From positions 1 through 64,000 of the forward strand of contig NZ_JFYV01000045.1 in NCBI RefSeq assembly GCF_000632225.1: a DNA stretch of 64,000 bases, given 5' to 3'. This document shows, one piece after another, positions 8,483-17,972 of the stretch. The stretch comes from Sphingomonas sp. RIT328. Lineage in GTDB: Bacteria; Pseudomonadota; Alphaproteobacteria; Sphingomonadales; Sphingomonadaceae. The translations under genes and the position numbers were made by a program. The notes below the pieces were generated by a model. It had not been told where the DNA came from. It saw nothing but the letters and a program-made list of their open reading frames with translations, and did not search any database. Every line of letters starts with the position of its first letter. Position 1 is the stretch's first letter.

Positions 8483-9657
8483 CCATCGGCGGATCGACCG
8501 CAGCGGCGGAGCTCGCCACCCTTTCTGTCTGGTCCGATCCCGCGCCGGTGATCGGGGCGGGCGAGCGCAGCGATCGACTTGCCCGCGCCCGCGCGCTGAC
8601 CGCCGAACAGGGCGCCGATGCGCTGCTCGTCACCGCCGGCGCCTCGCTGCGCTACTTCACCGGCGTCGGCTGGTCGCCGACCGAGCGGCTGGTCGCGCTG
8701 CTGCTGCCGGTCGACGGCGAACCGATCGTGATCTGCCCGGCGTTCGAACGCGGCTCGCTGCTCGCCGAGCTCGAGATCGCCGCCGATCTGCGGCTGTGGG
8801 AAGAGGATGAGGATCCGCACGCGCTGGTCGTCCAGGCCTTGCCGGCGGGCGCGACGCTCGCGCTCGACCCGCTGTTGCCGTATGCGGCGGCGCGGCGGCT
8901 CGGCACCCGGCTCGTGCTTCAGGACGGGGCGACGATCATCGATGCGTTGCGGATGATCAAATCGCCCGCCGAGCTCGCGCTGATGGCCCAGGCCAAGGCG
9001 ATGACGCTCGAAGTCCAGCGCCGCGCCGCGCGCATCCTCGCCCCCGGCATCCGGGCCAGCGAAGTGAAGCGCTTCATCGACGACGCGCATCGCGCGCTCG
9101 GCGCGCCGGGATCGACCTTCTGTGCGGTGCAATTCGGCACCGCCACCGCCTTTCCGCATGGCCTGCCCGGCGATCAGCTGCTCGCCGAAGACCAATTGGT
9201 GCTGGTCGACACCGGCTGCGCGATCCACGGCTATCAGTCGGACATCACCCGCACCTATGCCTTCGGCCGCGTCGACGACGATATCCGCGCGACCTGGGCG
9301 CTGGAGAAGGAGGCGCAGGCCGCGGCCTTCGCCGCCGTGCGGCCCGGCGTGCCATGCGAGGCGGTCGACGCGGCGGCGCGGCGCGTGCTGGAGGGAGCGG
9401 GGCTCGGACCCGACTATCGCCTGCCCGGGCTGCCGCATCGCACCGGCCACGGCATCGGCCTGTCGATCCACGAACCCGCCTATCTGGTCCGCGGCGATAC
9501 CACGCCGCTGGCACCCGGCATGTGCTTCTCCAACGAGCCGATGATCGTCGTGCCCGACCGCTACGGCATCCGCCTGGAGGATCATTTCCACGTCACCGCC
9601 GACGGTGCGGCGTGGTTCACCGAACCGCAGCCGTCGATCGACCGCCCGTTCGATTGA
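8479..9657 (+). CDS. M24-family metallopeptidase (Xaa-Pro peptidase / prolidase type)
   Basis: A 392-aa pita-bread peptidase with an N-terminal creatinase-like domain and a C-terminal catalytic domain. All five metal ligands are visible in order: the Asp pair in LVDTGCAIHGYQSDITRTY, His in HRTGHGIGLSIHE, Glu in SNEPMIV and Glu in IRLEDHFHV. M24 enzymes of this kind cut bonds next to proline. No signal peptide is seen, so it is cytoplasmic. Translational coupling (ATGA) with the D-hydroxyproline oxidase suggests that it releases proline or hydroxyproline from imported peptides. Confidence 0.9.
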   Translation: MTIGGSTAAAELATLSVWSDPAPVIGAGERSDRLARARALTAEQGADALLVTAGASLRYFTGVGWSPTERLVALLLPVDGEPIVICPAFERGSLLAELEIAADLRLWEEDEDPHALVVQALPAGATLALDPLLPYAAARRLGTRLVLQDGATIIDALRMIKSPAELALMAQAKAMTLEVQRRAARILAPGIRASEVKRFIDDAHRALGAPGSTFCAVQFGTATAFPHGLPGDQLLAEDQLVLVDTGCAIHGYQSDITRTYAFGRVDDDIRATWALEKEAQAAAFAAVRPGVPCEAVDAAARRVLEGAGLGPDYRLPGLPHRTGHGIGLSIHEPAYLVRGDTTPLAPGMCFSNEPMIVVPDRYGIRLEDHFHVTADGAAWFTEPQPSIDRPFD

Positions 9658-9663
9658 GATGAC

Positions 9664-9697
9664 GGCGTGATCCTGCAACGCCGGGCAGGATCACGCC
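9664..9697. terminator. Bidirectional hairpin between convergent peptidase genes
   Basis: A perfect 13-bp stem (GGCGTGATCCTGC / GCAGGATCACGCC) with an 8-base loop lies in the 56-bp gap between the M24 peptidase and the DUF885 gene, which converge. It lacks a strong U-run but fits a shared terminator. Confidence 0.65.
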
Positions 9698-9713
9698 AGC
9701 CGTTCGACGGCTC

Positions 9714-11468
9714 TTATTTCTCCTCGTCGGGATACGGCCCCTTGCCGCCGGCCGCGATGAACGCGTCGATCCGCCGGTCGAGTTCGGGCATCGGCACCGA
9801 CCCGAGCGCCAGCACCGTGTCGTGGAAGGCCCGGATGTTGAAGCGCGGACCGAGCGCCGTCTCCGCCCGCCGCCGCGCCGCCTGGATCGCCAGTTCGCCG
9901 GTATAATAGCTCAGCGCCTGCCCCGGCCAGGCGATGTAGCGATCGACCTCGGTCTCGATCTCATGGTCGGCGAGTGCGGTATTGTCGCGCAGATAGGCCT
10001 GCGCCCGCTCGCGGCTCCAGCCCATCGCGTGGATACCGGTATCGACGACCAGCCGCGCGGCGCGCCACGACTGGTAGCTCAGCATGCCGAACAGGTCATA
10101 GGGGGTCTCATACATCCCCATCTCCTCGCCCAGCGCCTCGCAATAGAGCGCCCAGCCCTCGCCATAGACGGACAGATAGGTGTCGCGGCGGAAGGCGGGC
10201 AGGTCATGGTTCTCCGCCGCCAGCGGCATCTGGAAGGCATGGCCGGGCGCGCTTTCGTGCAGCGTCAGCGCCGGCAACGCGTAGAGCGCGCGCGACGGCA
10301 GGTCGTAGGTATTGACCAGATAGACACCCGGCCCGCCGCGACCGCTGGTATAGAAAGGCGCCAGATCGGCCGGCACCGGCTTGATCGCGAAGCGGGCGCG
10401 CGGCAGCCGCCCGAAATAGCGCGCCGCCTTGCCGTCGAACGTCTTGGCGATCCACGCGGCGCGATCGAGCAACGCTTGCGGCGTCTTGGCATAGAAGCGC
10501 GGATCATGGCGCAGCATCGCAAGGAAGGCCGGCAGATCACCGGTGAAGCCGACCGTCGTCATCACCTGCTGCATCCGCGCCCGGATGCGCGCCACCTCGG
10601 CAAGGCCGATCGCGTGGACCTGCTCGGGCGTCTGGCCGAGCGTCGTATATTCGGCGACCTTCGACTGATAATAGGCCTTGCCGTCCGGCAGGTCGTAGGC
10701 GGCGAGCCCGATGCGCGCACGGGGAATGTAATCGTCGCGCAGGAACGCGAGCAGGCGCTGGTGCGCCGGCACCACCGCGTCGCGGATCACCTTCAACGCC
10801 TCGGCCCGCAACGCCGCCTGCTGCGCCGCGGGCATGGTCGCCGGCATCGTCCGGAACGGCGTGAAGAAGGGCGATCCCTCGCCGGCGCCCGCCGTCACGA
10901 CCTGCGCGACGCCGATGTCGCGGCCGGTCAGCGTCACCCGCGGCGGCGTGAAGCCGCGCGCCAGTCCGGCGCGCATATTGGCGATATTCTGGTCAAAGTA
11001 GCGCGGCACGTCGCGCAGCATCGCCAGATAGCGCGTGTAATCCGCCGGCCGCGAAAAAGGCTCACGCGCCTGATCGGCAAGATCGCTCCAGAAGCTCGAG
11101 TCGGAGGTGAGCGGCTTCTCATAGTCACGGAAGCGCTGCTCGGCGAGCAAGGCGCGGATCTGCGCGGCATAGACACCATAGTCGAGCCGCGCCGCCGGCG
11201 ACAGATCGTCACGCCGGATCGCCGCGAGCGCCGCCGCCGTCTGCGTCCAGCGGGCGAGTTTGGCCGCCTGCGCCGCCGGGCCGACGTCGGGGAGGCCGCG
11301 AACGCTGTCCTTGTCATCGTCCTCGCTCGGCGGCTGTTGCAGTTTCCGCCAATTATATTCCCCGGTGTAGAGCGCGCGTAGCCGGGCATCTGCGTTCCCG
11401 GCGGGCGCTGCTGGGGCCGGGGCAGGCGCGATGAGCAGCGCCGCGGCGAGGATCAGCGCCACCGTCAT
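9714..11468 (-). CDS. Secreted DUF885-family zinc peptidase-like protein
   Basis: A 584-aa protein with an N-terminal signal peptide (hydrophobic run LILAAALLIAPAPAPAAPA). The DUF885 hallmark HESAPGH lies at residues 404-410 and gives an HExxxGH zinc site with a candidate catalytic Glu405. Family members are annotated as metallopeptidases with little biochemistry; some are known to act on short peptides. It is the third gene of an ATGA-coupled trio with the reductase and the GH127 enzyme. Periplasmic cleavage of deglycosylated hydroxyproline-rich peptides is the job suggested by context; that is inference. Confidence 0.82.
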   Translation of the reverse strand: MTVALILAAALLIAPAPAPAAPAGNADARLRALYTGEYNWRKLQQPPSEDDDKDSVRGLPDVGPAAQAAKLARWTQTAAALAAIRRDDLSPAARLDYGVYAAQIRALLAEQRFRDYEKPLTSDSSFWSDLADQAREPFSRPADYTRYLAMLRDVPRYFDQNIANMRAGLARGFTPPRVTLTGRDIGVAQVVTAGAGEGSPFFTPFRTMPATMPAAQQAALRAEALKVIRDAVVPAHQRLLAFLRDDYIPRARIGLAAYDLPDGKAYYQSKVAEYTTLGQTPEQVHAIGLAEVARIRARMQQVMTTVGFTGDLPAFLAMLRHDPRFYAKTPQALLDRAAWIAKTFDGKAARYFGRLPRARFAIKPVPADLAPFYTSGRGGPGVYLVNTYDLPSRALYALPALTLHESAPGHAFQMPLAAENHDLPAFRRDTYLSVYGEGWALYCEALGEEMGMYETPYDLFGMLSYQSWRAARLVVDTGIHAMGWSRERAQAYLRDNTALADHEIETEVDRYIAWPGQALSYYTGELAIQAARRRAETALGPRFNIRAFHDTVLALGSVPMPELDRRIDAFIAAGGKGPYPDEEK

Positions 11469-12487
11469 GCCGCCCCCCCGATCGCCATGATCTCGGCATG
11501 AAGCGCCGCGGGCACCACCACCCCCTCGGCCAGGCTGCGCGCCCGGGCGGCATAGCGGCGCGCCGAGGGCAGACGCGCGCCCTGCGCCTCGATCGCGGCG
11601 AACATCGCCTCGGCCCGGGCGAGATGCGCCGCGGTCTCCTCGCCGAGGAAGCCGGCGGGATCGATCGCGACGATCAGCTCGCCGCCGATCGGCGAACCGC
11701 CGCGGCCGCCGTCGCGCGCCAGCGATTCGCGGCTGGTCATATCGCCGATCAGAGGTCCGGCGAGCAGCTCGACCATCGCCGCCAGCGCCGACCCCTTGTG
11801 GCCGCCGAAGGTGCGCATCGCGCCGTCCAGCACCGCCTTGGCATCGGTGGTCGGCGCACCCTCGGCGTCATAGCCCCAATCCTCCGGTACCGGCAGCCCG
11901 GCGCGGCGGTGCAATTCGATTTCGCCACGCGCGACGACGCTGGTCGCGAAGTCGAAGACGAACGGCGCCTGCCCCGGTCGCGGCCAGCCGAAGGCGATCG
12001 GGTTGGTGCCGAACACCGGCTTGGTGCCGCCCGCCGGCGCCACCCAGGCGTGCGACGGCGTGACCGCAAGCGCGACGAGCCCCTGTTCCGCCAGCGCCTC
12101 GACCTCCGGCCACAGCGCCGCGAAATGCACGACATGGTTGAGCGCCAGCGCGGCGATACCATGCGTGCGCGCCGCCTCGACCAGCACCGGCAGCCCGTGT
12201 GCGAAGGCGAGCTGCGCGAAACCGCCGCCACCGTCGACGCGGACCAGCGCCTTGCCCGGACGGCTGACCACCGGCCGCGCGTCGGGCACGACGACGCCGG
12301 CGCGCACGCTCGCCGCGGCGACGAGCAGGCGGTAGATGCCGTGGCTGGCACAGCCGTCGCGTTCGCCCGCGACCATCGTCTCCGCCACCGCGTCGGCATG
12401 ATCCGCGGCGAGACCGACCGCCTTGAGCTTCGCCTGCGCCAGCGCGCGCAGCGCGGCGAGCGTCATCGTGATTCCGGAGTCGGTCAC
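11465..12487 (-). CDS. Malate/L-lactate dehydrogenase-superfamily reductase (pyrroline-2-carboxylate type)
   Basis: A 340-aa NAD(P)-dependent enzyme of the Ldh2/MDG1 superfamily, the family that holds Δ1-piperideine/pyrroline-2-carboxylate reductases as well as malate, ureidoglycolate and diketogulonate reductases. The CASHGIYRL motif, with the catalytic His, and the GGHKGSALA block are clear. In a hydroxyproline locus, reduction of pyrroline-2-carboxylate to L-proline (the exit of the trans-3-hydroxyproline route) is the best guess. No trans-3-hydroxyproline dehydratase is present in this window, so the substrate stays open. Both ends overlap the neighbours by ATGA. Confidence 0.85.
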   Translation of the reverse strand: MTDSGITMTLAALRALAQAKLKAVGLAADHADAVAETMVAGERDGCASHGIYRLLVAAASVRAGVVVPDARPVVSRPGKALVRVDGGGGFAQLAFAHGLPVLVEAARTHGIAALALNHVVHFAALWPEVEALAEQGLVALAVTPSHAWVAPAGGTKPVFGTNPIAFGWPRPGQAPFVFDFATSVVARGEIELHRRAGLPVPEDWGYDAEGAPTTDAKAVLDGAMRTFGGHKGSALAAMVELLAGPLIGDMTSRESLARDGGRGGSPIGGELIVAIDPAGFLGEETAAHLARAEAMFAAIEAQGARLPSARRYAARARSLAEGVVVPAALHAEIMAIGGAA

Positions 12488-14844
12488 AGCGTCTCTCCCG
12501 GCTTGGCGGTGTAGATGCGCAGGCCGAATACCGGCCCCGCACTGCTGCCGTTATGCGGCACGACGCGGATGCGGACCTTGCTCTTGCCGCGGGTCAGCGG
12601 TTCGGGAAGCGGATAGACGACGTCGAAGAAGCGCCCCGGATGATCGTTGGCGAGATGCTGTGTCGCCACCCTGACATTGTCGACGAGCAGGTCGAAGTCG
12701 CGCGGCCGTTCGTCGCCCCAATAAGTCGCCTGGAGCAGCAGCGGCCCCGGCCGCACCGCCATCGTGCATTCGAACCAGCCGCCCGAGCGGGCATCGCGCC
12801 CCGCCCGGCCGCGGTAGGTGAGCGGATAGGAGAGTTCGCTGGTCAGGCCGTGGTCGCGCTCGGGCTGCATCTCGCCAAGGTGCATGACGTCGACCGACCG
12901 TGCGGCGATATCGCGCAGCCGCGCCTGTTCGGCGGTGAACGCCGCCTCCTCGCGCCGCCATTCGGCATCGTCGAAGCGCCGGAAATAGACGGCGCTGCGG
13001 CGACGATATTGGCGGTAGAAGGGGACGATGTCGCGGTCCCCCGGTCGCAAAATGCCGCGCGTCGCGTAGCGCGCCGCCGTAGCATCGGTGGCGACGATGC
13101 CGGCGAGCAGATCGCTGCCGACCAACGCCGGGTCCGCCTGCGCCCACGGCGTCGTCGCCGGGCCGAGGTCGGCGGCAAGCACAAGCGGCCCTCGCACCAG
13201 CGCGACGGTGCGCGGATCGCCCGGCGCCGGCTCGAGCCGCAGGGCGAGCGGGAGTTCGATCGCGATCCGGTCGCCCGCGCGCCAGTGCCGCGTCACGATC
13301 GCATAGCCGCGGGCGCGGACGGGCGTTACCGCGGCGCCGTTGACGGTGACGCGCGCGCCCTCCCCCGCCCAGGCCGGGATGCGCAGCGCCACCGGGAAGC
13401 GCCCGGCGCGCAGCTTGGCGAAGGTCAGCGTCGCTTCGCCCTCGAACGGATAGCGCGTCGCCAGCGACACGGTCGCGCCGCGCGCCGCCCAGTCGGCATC
13501 GGCGGCGGTGTAGAGGTTGACGTAGAAGGTGCCGTCCGTCCCCTCCCAGAAGACGGAATCGCCATGTTTCGCGTGGCTCTCCATCCCCGATCCGACGCAG
13601 CACCAGAAGGCATCGTCGGCGGTGGTCGAATAGTCACGCGCCACGCCGCTCATCAGCGGCGTCATATAGGTGAAGCCACCCGTCGCCGGGTCCTGCTGCG
13701 CAAGCACATGATTGAGGTGCGCACGCTCGTAATAATCGAACAGGGCGCCGTCCGGCTGCCACGACCATAGCTGCCGAGTCAGCTTGAGCATGTTGTACGT
13801 GTTGCAATGTTCGCACGTCTGTTCGGTGATGTGATCGGCGATGGTGTCCGGCGCGGTGAAATATTCGCGGTCGGCGTTGCCGCCGATGACATAGGAATGA
13901 TGCGCGGTCACCGCGTTCCAGAAGGTGCGCGCCGCAGCCGCCGCGGCGGGATCGCCCGCCACCTCGTACAGCCGGGCGAGGCCGATCAGCTTGGGCACCT
14001 GCGTATTGGCATGGAGGTTGGCGAGCCGATCCTCTCCGCGCGCGAGCGGATCGAGCACCGTGTCGTCATGGATCAGCCGCGCCATGCGCAGCCAGCGGGC
14101 ATCGCCGGTGCGCGCATGGAGCTCGGCATAGCTTTCGTTGAGGCCGCCATATTCGCAGCCGAGCACCGTCTGCACCTGCGCCGGGGTCAGTGCCGCGAAG
14201 ACGCCGGCGATATAGCCGGCGAGCCCCTCCGCCACGCCGAGTGCGCGCGGATCCCCCCAGGTCTGATGGACGTCGAGCAGCCCGGCGAGCCACTTATGGA
14301 CGGTGTACAGCGGTGACCAGGAGCCGTTGAGATCGAACCCGCCCGAGGTGATCTCGCCACGCCGGATCTCGGCGAAGATCACTTCGCCATCGACGATCGT
14401 GCCGTCCTTGGTCTTGCGGCCGAGCGCGCCGACATAGCCGGTGCCGCGCGTCGCCTGTGCCAGCGCCAGCTCGCCGACGATATAGTCGGCGCGGCGGTGC
14501 AGCTCGGCATCGTGCGTCTGCTGCCAGGTGAGCGCCAGCGCGCTGAGATAATGGCCGAGCGTATGGCCGGCGATCGTATCGCTCTCCCAGCCGCCGTAGA
14601 TCGCCGCCTTCGGTGGCAGTCCCGCATAGAGCCGCACGTTGTGCAACAGCCGGTCGGGGTCGAGCCGCAGCAGATAGCGGTGATTGACCGCCACCGCCGT
14701 CGCCTGATCCGACGGATGCAGGCGGATCGCGGCCAGCGGCAAAGGGCGGGCCTGCGCCATGGGGGTCGGCATCGCCGCGGCGAACGTCCTGCCGGCGAAC
14801 GACAGTGCCGCGGTCCCCATCATCACCTCACGCCGCGACACCAT
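12484..14844 (-). CDS. GH127 beta-L-arabinofuranosidase, Tat-exported
   Basis: Removes non-reducing beta-L-arabinofuranose, in the founding enzyme HypBA1 from the oligoarabinosides on hydroxyproline of extensin. The 786-aa protein (DUF1680 fold) keeps the unusual active site: Glu345 and Cys347 in TCEHCNTYN and the tandem Cys415-Cys416 in FWCCVGSG. These match HypBA1 Glu338, Cys340, Cys417 and Cys418, three of which bind zinc with Cys417 as nucleophile. The N-terminus MVSRREVMMGTAALSFAG is a twin-arginine signal, so it folds with its metal before export. It shares a 141-bp divergent promoter region with the TonB receptor. Confidence 0.93.
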   Translation of the reverse strand: MVSRREVMMGTAALSFAGRTFAAAMPTPMAQARPLPLAAIRLHPSDQATAVAVNHRYLLRLDPDRLLHNVRLYAGLPPKAAIYGGWESDTIAGHTLGHYLSALALTWQQTHDAELHRRADYIVGELALAQATRGTGYVGALGRKTKDGTIVDGEVIFAEIRRGEITSGGFDLNGSWSPLYTVHKWLAGLLDVHQTWGDPRALGVAEGLAGYIAGVFAALTPAQVQTVLGCEYGGLNESYAELHARTGDARWLRMARLIHDDTVLDPLARGEDRLANLHANTQVPKLIGLARLYEVAGDPAAAAAARTFWNAVTAHHSYVIGGNADREYFTAPDTIADHITEQTCEHCNTYNMLKLTRQLWSWQPDGALFDYYERAHLNHVLAQQDPATGGFTYMTPLMSGVARDYSTTADDAFWCCVGSGMESHAKHGDSVFWEGTDGTFYVNLYTAADADWAARGATVSLATRYPFEGEATLTFAKLRAGRFPVALRIPAWAGEGARVTVNGAAVTPVRARGYAIVTRHWRAGDRIAIELPLALRLEPAPGDPRTVALVRGPLVLAADLGPATTPWAQADPALVGSDLLAGIVATDATAARYATRGILRPGDRDIVPFYRQYRRRSAVYFRRFDDAEWRREEAAFTAEQARLRDIAARSVDVMHLGEMQPERDHGLTSELSYPLTYRGRAGRDARSGGWFECTMAVRPGPLLLQATYWGDERPRDFDLLVDNVRVATQHLANDHPGRFFDVVYPLPEPLTRGKSKVRIRVVPHNGSSAGPVFGLRIYTAKPGETL

Positions 14845-14863
14845 CGCCCGCTCCTTCCGACTT

Positions 14864-14922
14864 ATCGTATACGATGGATATAGGAAATTTGCCAGCGACG
14901 CCAGACGGATATTGTATACCTT
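14864..14922. promoter_or_regulatory. Two candidate GntR operators in GH127 / TonB receptor promoter
   Basis: ATCGTATACGAT (14864-14875) is a perfect 12-base palindrome, and ATTGTATACCTT (14911-14922) is a close match, centred 47 bases apart on a plausible same-face spacing. The related site at 7210-7221 lies in the other divergent promoter of this locus. Together they suggest one regulator for all four transcripts. Confidence 0.6.
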
Positions 14923-14985
14923 ATTATTGACATGTATCGCTTGCTCGAATCAGCGACAGAAAGTTGCGATGAAAGGGGCGTCAGA

Positions 14986-17958
14986 ATGACTAAATTGCCT
15001 ACCGCATTACGTGTGTCCGCGGGTCTTGCCGCGCTCGCCTGCGCGCTCGTCAGCCACGCGGCGTCTGCGCAGATCGCCCCGGTACCGCAGGCCGATACCG
15101 GCGCCGCGACGCTGACCGACAAGCCCGATGCGGAGGCGAGCGAAGAGGTGGTGGTGACCGGCACCCGCATCCGCCGCCCCGATCTGATCAGCAACAGCCC
15201 GCTGACCACCGTCAACGCCCAGGAGCTCGCGCTGCAGGGCGCGACCAATGTCGAAAACGTCCTCAACCGGTTGCCGCAGTTCACCGCCGACGCCAACGAG
15301 AACGTCTCGAACGGGTCCGACGGCACTGCGAACGTCAACCTCCGCAATCTTGGCGCGAGCCGCGTGCTGACGCTGATCAACGGCCAGCGCATGCTGCCGA
15401 CCCAGGCGATCGACATCAATTTCGTCCCCTCGGCGGTCGTCGAGCGCATCGACGTCGCGACCGGCGGCGCCTCCGCGGTCTACGGCTCCGACGCGCTGTC
15501 GGGCGTGGTCAATTTCATCCTGCGCGACAAACTCGACGGCGTCCGCCTCGACGTCCAGTCGAGCGTCGCCGATCACACCAACGACAACAGCTTCCTGCGC
15601 TCGATCATCGGCGCGCGCGGCTATAGCAACGCGCCCGAACATGTCCGCGACGGCGGCAAGCAGGACGTCAACGCCGCGGTCGGCAAGACCTTCCTCGACG
15701 GGCGGCTCAACATCACCGCTTATGCGGGCTATCGCCATACCGATCCGGTGCTGCAATCGACCCGCGACGTGTCGGCCTGTGCGCTCAACAGCGCATCCAC
15801 CACCTTCACCTGCGGCGGGTCGAGCAACACGCCTTATGGCACCTTCACCCCGCTCGCCGGTCCGGCCGCGGGACAGAAGCTGACCAACAGCATCGACGGC
15901 AGCCGCACCTGGGTTCCCTATGTCAGCTCCGTCTATGCCTATAATTACGCGCCGCTGAACTATATCCAGCGCGCCGACGACCGCTACAATGCCGGCGCCT
16001 TCCTGCACCTCAAGATCGCCCCCGCCGCGGAAATCTACGGCAGCTTCATGTATATGAAGGACAAGAGCTTCTCGCAGGTCGCTCCCTCGGCGCTCTATTT
16101 CGGGCAGACCTATACGGTCACCTGCAACAACCCGCTGCTCAGCGCCAGCCAGGCGCAGACGCTGTGCGGCACTGCCGCCGGCACAGCGGCGACGCAGAAC
16201 ACGCTGATCGGCTACCGGCTCAGCGGCACCGGCGCGCTGCCACGGCGCGACAGCCTGCAACATGAGGATTTCCGGTCGATGGTCGGCGTCCGCGGCGATC
16301 TCGGCAGCGGGTTCCATTATGACGCCAGCGTACTGCGCTCGGTCGCGCATTACGACGAGACCTATCTGAACGACGTCAGCGTCGCCAAGGCGCAGCGCGC
16401 GCTGCTCGCCGTGCCCGACGGCAAGGGCGGTGCCGTCTGCCAGTCGGTGCTCGACGGAACGGATACGGCATGCGTTCCGGTCAACGTCTTCCAGGCCAAT
16501 GCGATCACCAGCGCCGCGGCCAATTACCTCTACGCCCCCAAGTCGACGCAGGGCCGCTATGCGCTCAGCGTCATCTCGGGCAGCGTCACCGGCGATCTCG
16601 GCGAATTCGGTATCACCAGTCCGTTCGCGCATGACGGCGTCGGCATCGTCCTCGGCGGCGAGCACCGTCGCGAGACCTTGCTGTTCACCGGAGACGAACT
16701 GGCGTTGGCGGCCGGCACGCAGAATTCGGACGGCATCATCGCGGTCAACGAAGGCTTCGGCGAAATCGAATTGCCGCTGGTGCAGGACAAGCCGTTCATC
16801 CGCGGCCTGACGCTCAACGGCGGCTTCCGCTACTCGTCCTATAAGAACCGGCAGGATTCCACCGGCTTCCGGTCGAGCTACAACGCCTTCACCTACAAGG
16901 GCGAACTCAGCTGGCAGGTGGTCGAGCCGCTGCGCCTGCGCGCCAGCTACAACCGCGCGATCCGCGCCCCCAATATCACCGAATTGTTCTCCAACCTGTC
17001 GCTCGGCAATGCCAATGCCACCGATCCCTGCGCCGGCGCGGCCCCGACCGCCTCGCTCGCCGCGTGCCAGCTCACCGGCGTCACCGCGGCGCAGTACAAC
17101 AATCGCCTCGTCATCGAATGTCCGGCCGATCAGTGCACCGGCCAGTTCGGCGGCAACCGCAACCTGAAGCCCGAAAAGGCCGACACCTATACCGCCGGCG
17201 CCGTCTTCGCGCCGAACGGCGGCCGGACCCTGTCGGTCTCGCTCGATTATTATCACATCAAGGTGGAGGACTATATCGGCAGCATCGATCTCAACACGAC
17301 GATCGGCCAATGCTTCTCGACCGGCAATCCCTTCTATTGCGGGCTGTTCCATCGCGACCCGCTGACCGGCTCGATCTTCGGCACCGGCTATGTCGTGTCG
17401 ACGACGCTCAACACCGGCTATCTGCAGACCTCGGGCCTCGACGTCACCGGGACGGTCGTCATCCGCCTCGGCAAGTTCGGCAAGATCGCCACCGATTTCG
17501 TCGGCACCTATCTGCTCCAGCAGATCACGCAGCCGCTGCCCGGCGGCGGCACCTATGACTGCAAGGGGCTGTTCGGCTATTCGTGCGGCCAGCCCAATCC
17601 GACCTGGCGGCACAATCTGCGCGTCACCTGGAGCCCCGACGACACGGTCAGCCTGTCGGCCAACTGGCGCTACCTCGACGCCACCCGCCTGTCGTCGACG
17701 TCGAGCAACAGCTTCCTGACCGGTGATGCCGACCCGATCGACGCGCGCATCCCCGCCTACAGCTATTTCGATCTTACCGCGGCGGTCGCGATCAACGACA
17801 ATCTGTCGCTGCGGCTGGGCGCGAACAATCTGCTCGACAAGAGCCCGCCGGCGCTGGCGTCGGGCGTGCTCAATCTCTTCGGCAACGGCAATACCTATCC
17901 CGGCGTCTATGATGTGCTGGGTCGGCGGATCTTCGCCGGCGCGACCATACGGTTCTAG
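14986..17958 (+). CDS. TonB-dependent outer-membrane receptor (glycopeptide candidate)
   Basis: A 990-aa TonB-dependent transporter: signal peptide ending at SHAASAQ, a plug domain opening at EEVVVTGTRIRR, then a beta barrel ending in a terminal aromatic residue (GATIRF). The plug blocks NVENVLNRLPQF and GASAVYGSDALSGVVNF are typical of the family. I start at the ATG at 14986, preceded by GAAAGG, rather than at the upstream in-frame ATG at 14932, which would put about 18 residues before the signal peptide. Context points to import of arabinosylated hydroxyproline peptides; no ligand can be read from sequence. Confidence 0.92.
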   Translation: MTKLPTALRVSAGLAALACALVSHAASAQIAPVPQADTGAATLTDKPDAEASEEVVVTGTRIRRPDLISNSPLTTVNAQELALQGATNVENVLNRLPQFTADANENVSNGSDGTANVNLRNLGASRVLTLINGQRMLPTQAIDINFVPSAVVERIDVATGGASAVYGSDALSGVVNFILRDKLDGVRLDVQSSVADHTNDNSFLRSIIGARGYSNAPEHVRDGGKQDVNAAVGKTFLDGRLNITAYAGYRHTDPVLQSTRDVSACALNSASTTFTCGGSSNTPYGTFTPLAGPAAGQKLTNSIDGSRTWVPYVSSVYAYNYAPLNYIQRADDRYNAGAFLHLKIAPAAEIYGSFMYMKDKSFSQVAPSALYFGQTYTVTCNNPLLSASQAQTLCGTAAGTAATQNTLIGYRLSGTGALPRRDSLQHEDFRSMVGVRGDLGSGFHYDASVLRSVAHYDETYLNDVSVAKAQRALLAVPDGKGGAVCQSVLDGTDTACVPVNVFQANAITSAAANYLYAPKSTQGRYALSVISGSVTGDLGEFGITSPFAHDGVGIVLGGEHRRETLLFTGDELALAAGTQNSDGIIAVNEGFGEIELPLVQDKPFIRGLTLNGGFRYSSYKNRQDSTGFRSSYNAFTYKGELSWQVVEPLRLRASYNRAIRAPNITELFSNLSLGNANATDPCAGAAPTASLAACQLTGVTAAQYNNRLVIECPADQCTGQFGGNRNLKPEKADTYTAGAVFAPNGGRTLSVSLDYYHIKVEDYIGSIDLNTTIGQCFSTGNPFYCGLFHRDPLTGSIFGTGYVVSTTLNTGYLQTSGLDVTGTVVIRLGKFGKIATDFVGTYLLQQITQPLPGGGTYDCKGLFGYSCGQPNPTWRHNLRVTWSPDDTVSLSANWRYLDATRLSSTSSNSFLTGDADPIDARIPAYSYFDLTAAVAINDNLSLRLGANNLLDKSPPALASGVLNLFGNGNTYPGVYDVLGRRIFAGATIRF

Positions 17959-17972
17959 GACGAAGGGCCCGG

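Noticed and set aside
15007-17613. 868-codon minus-strand frame under the first TonB receptor
   Set aside because: Antisense shadow with no recognisable motif; the receptor has clear plug and barrel features.
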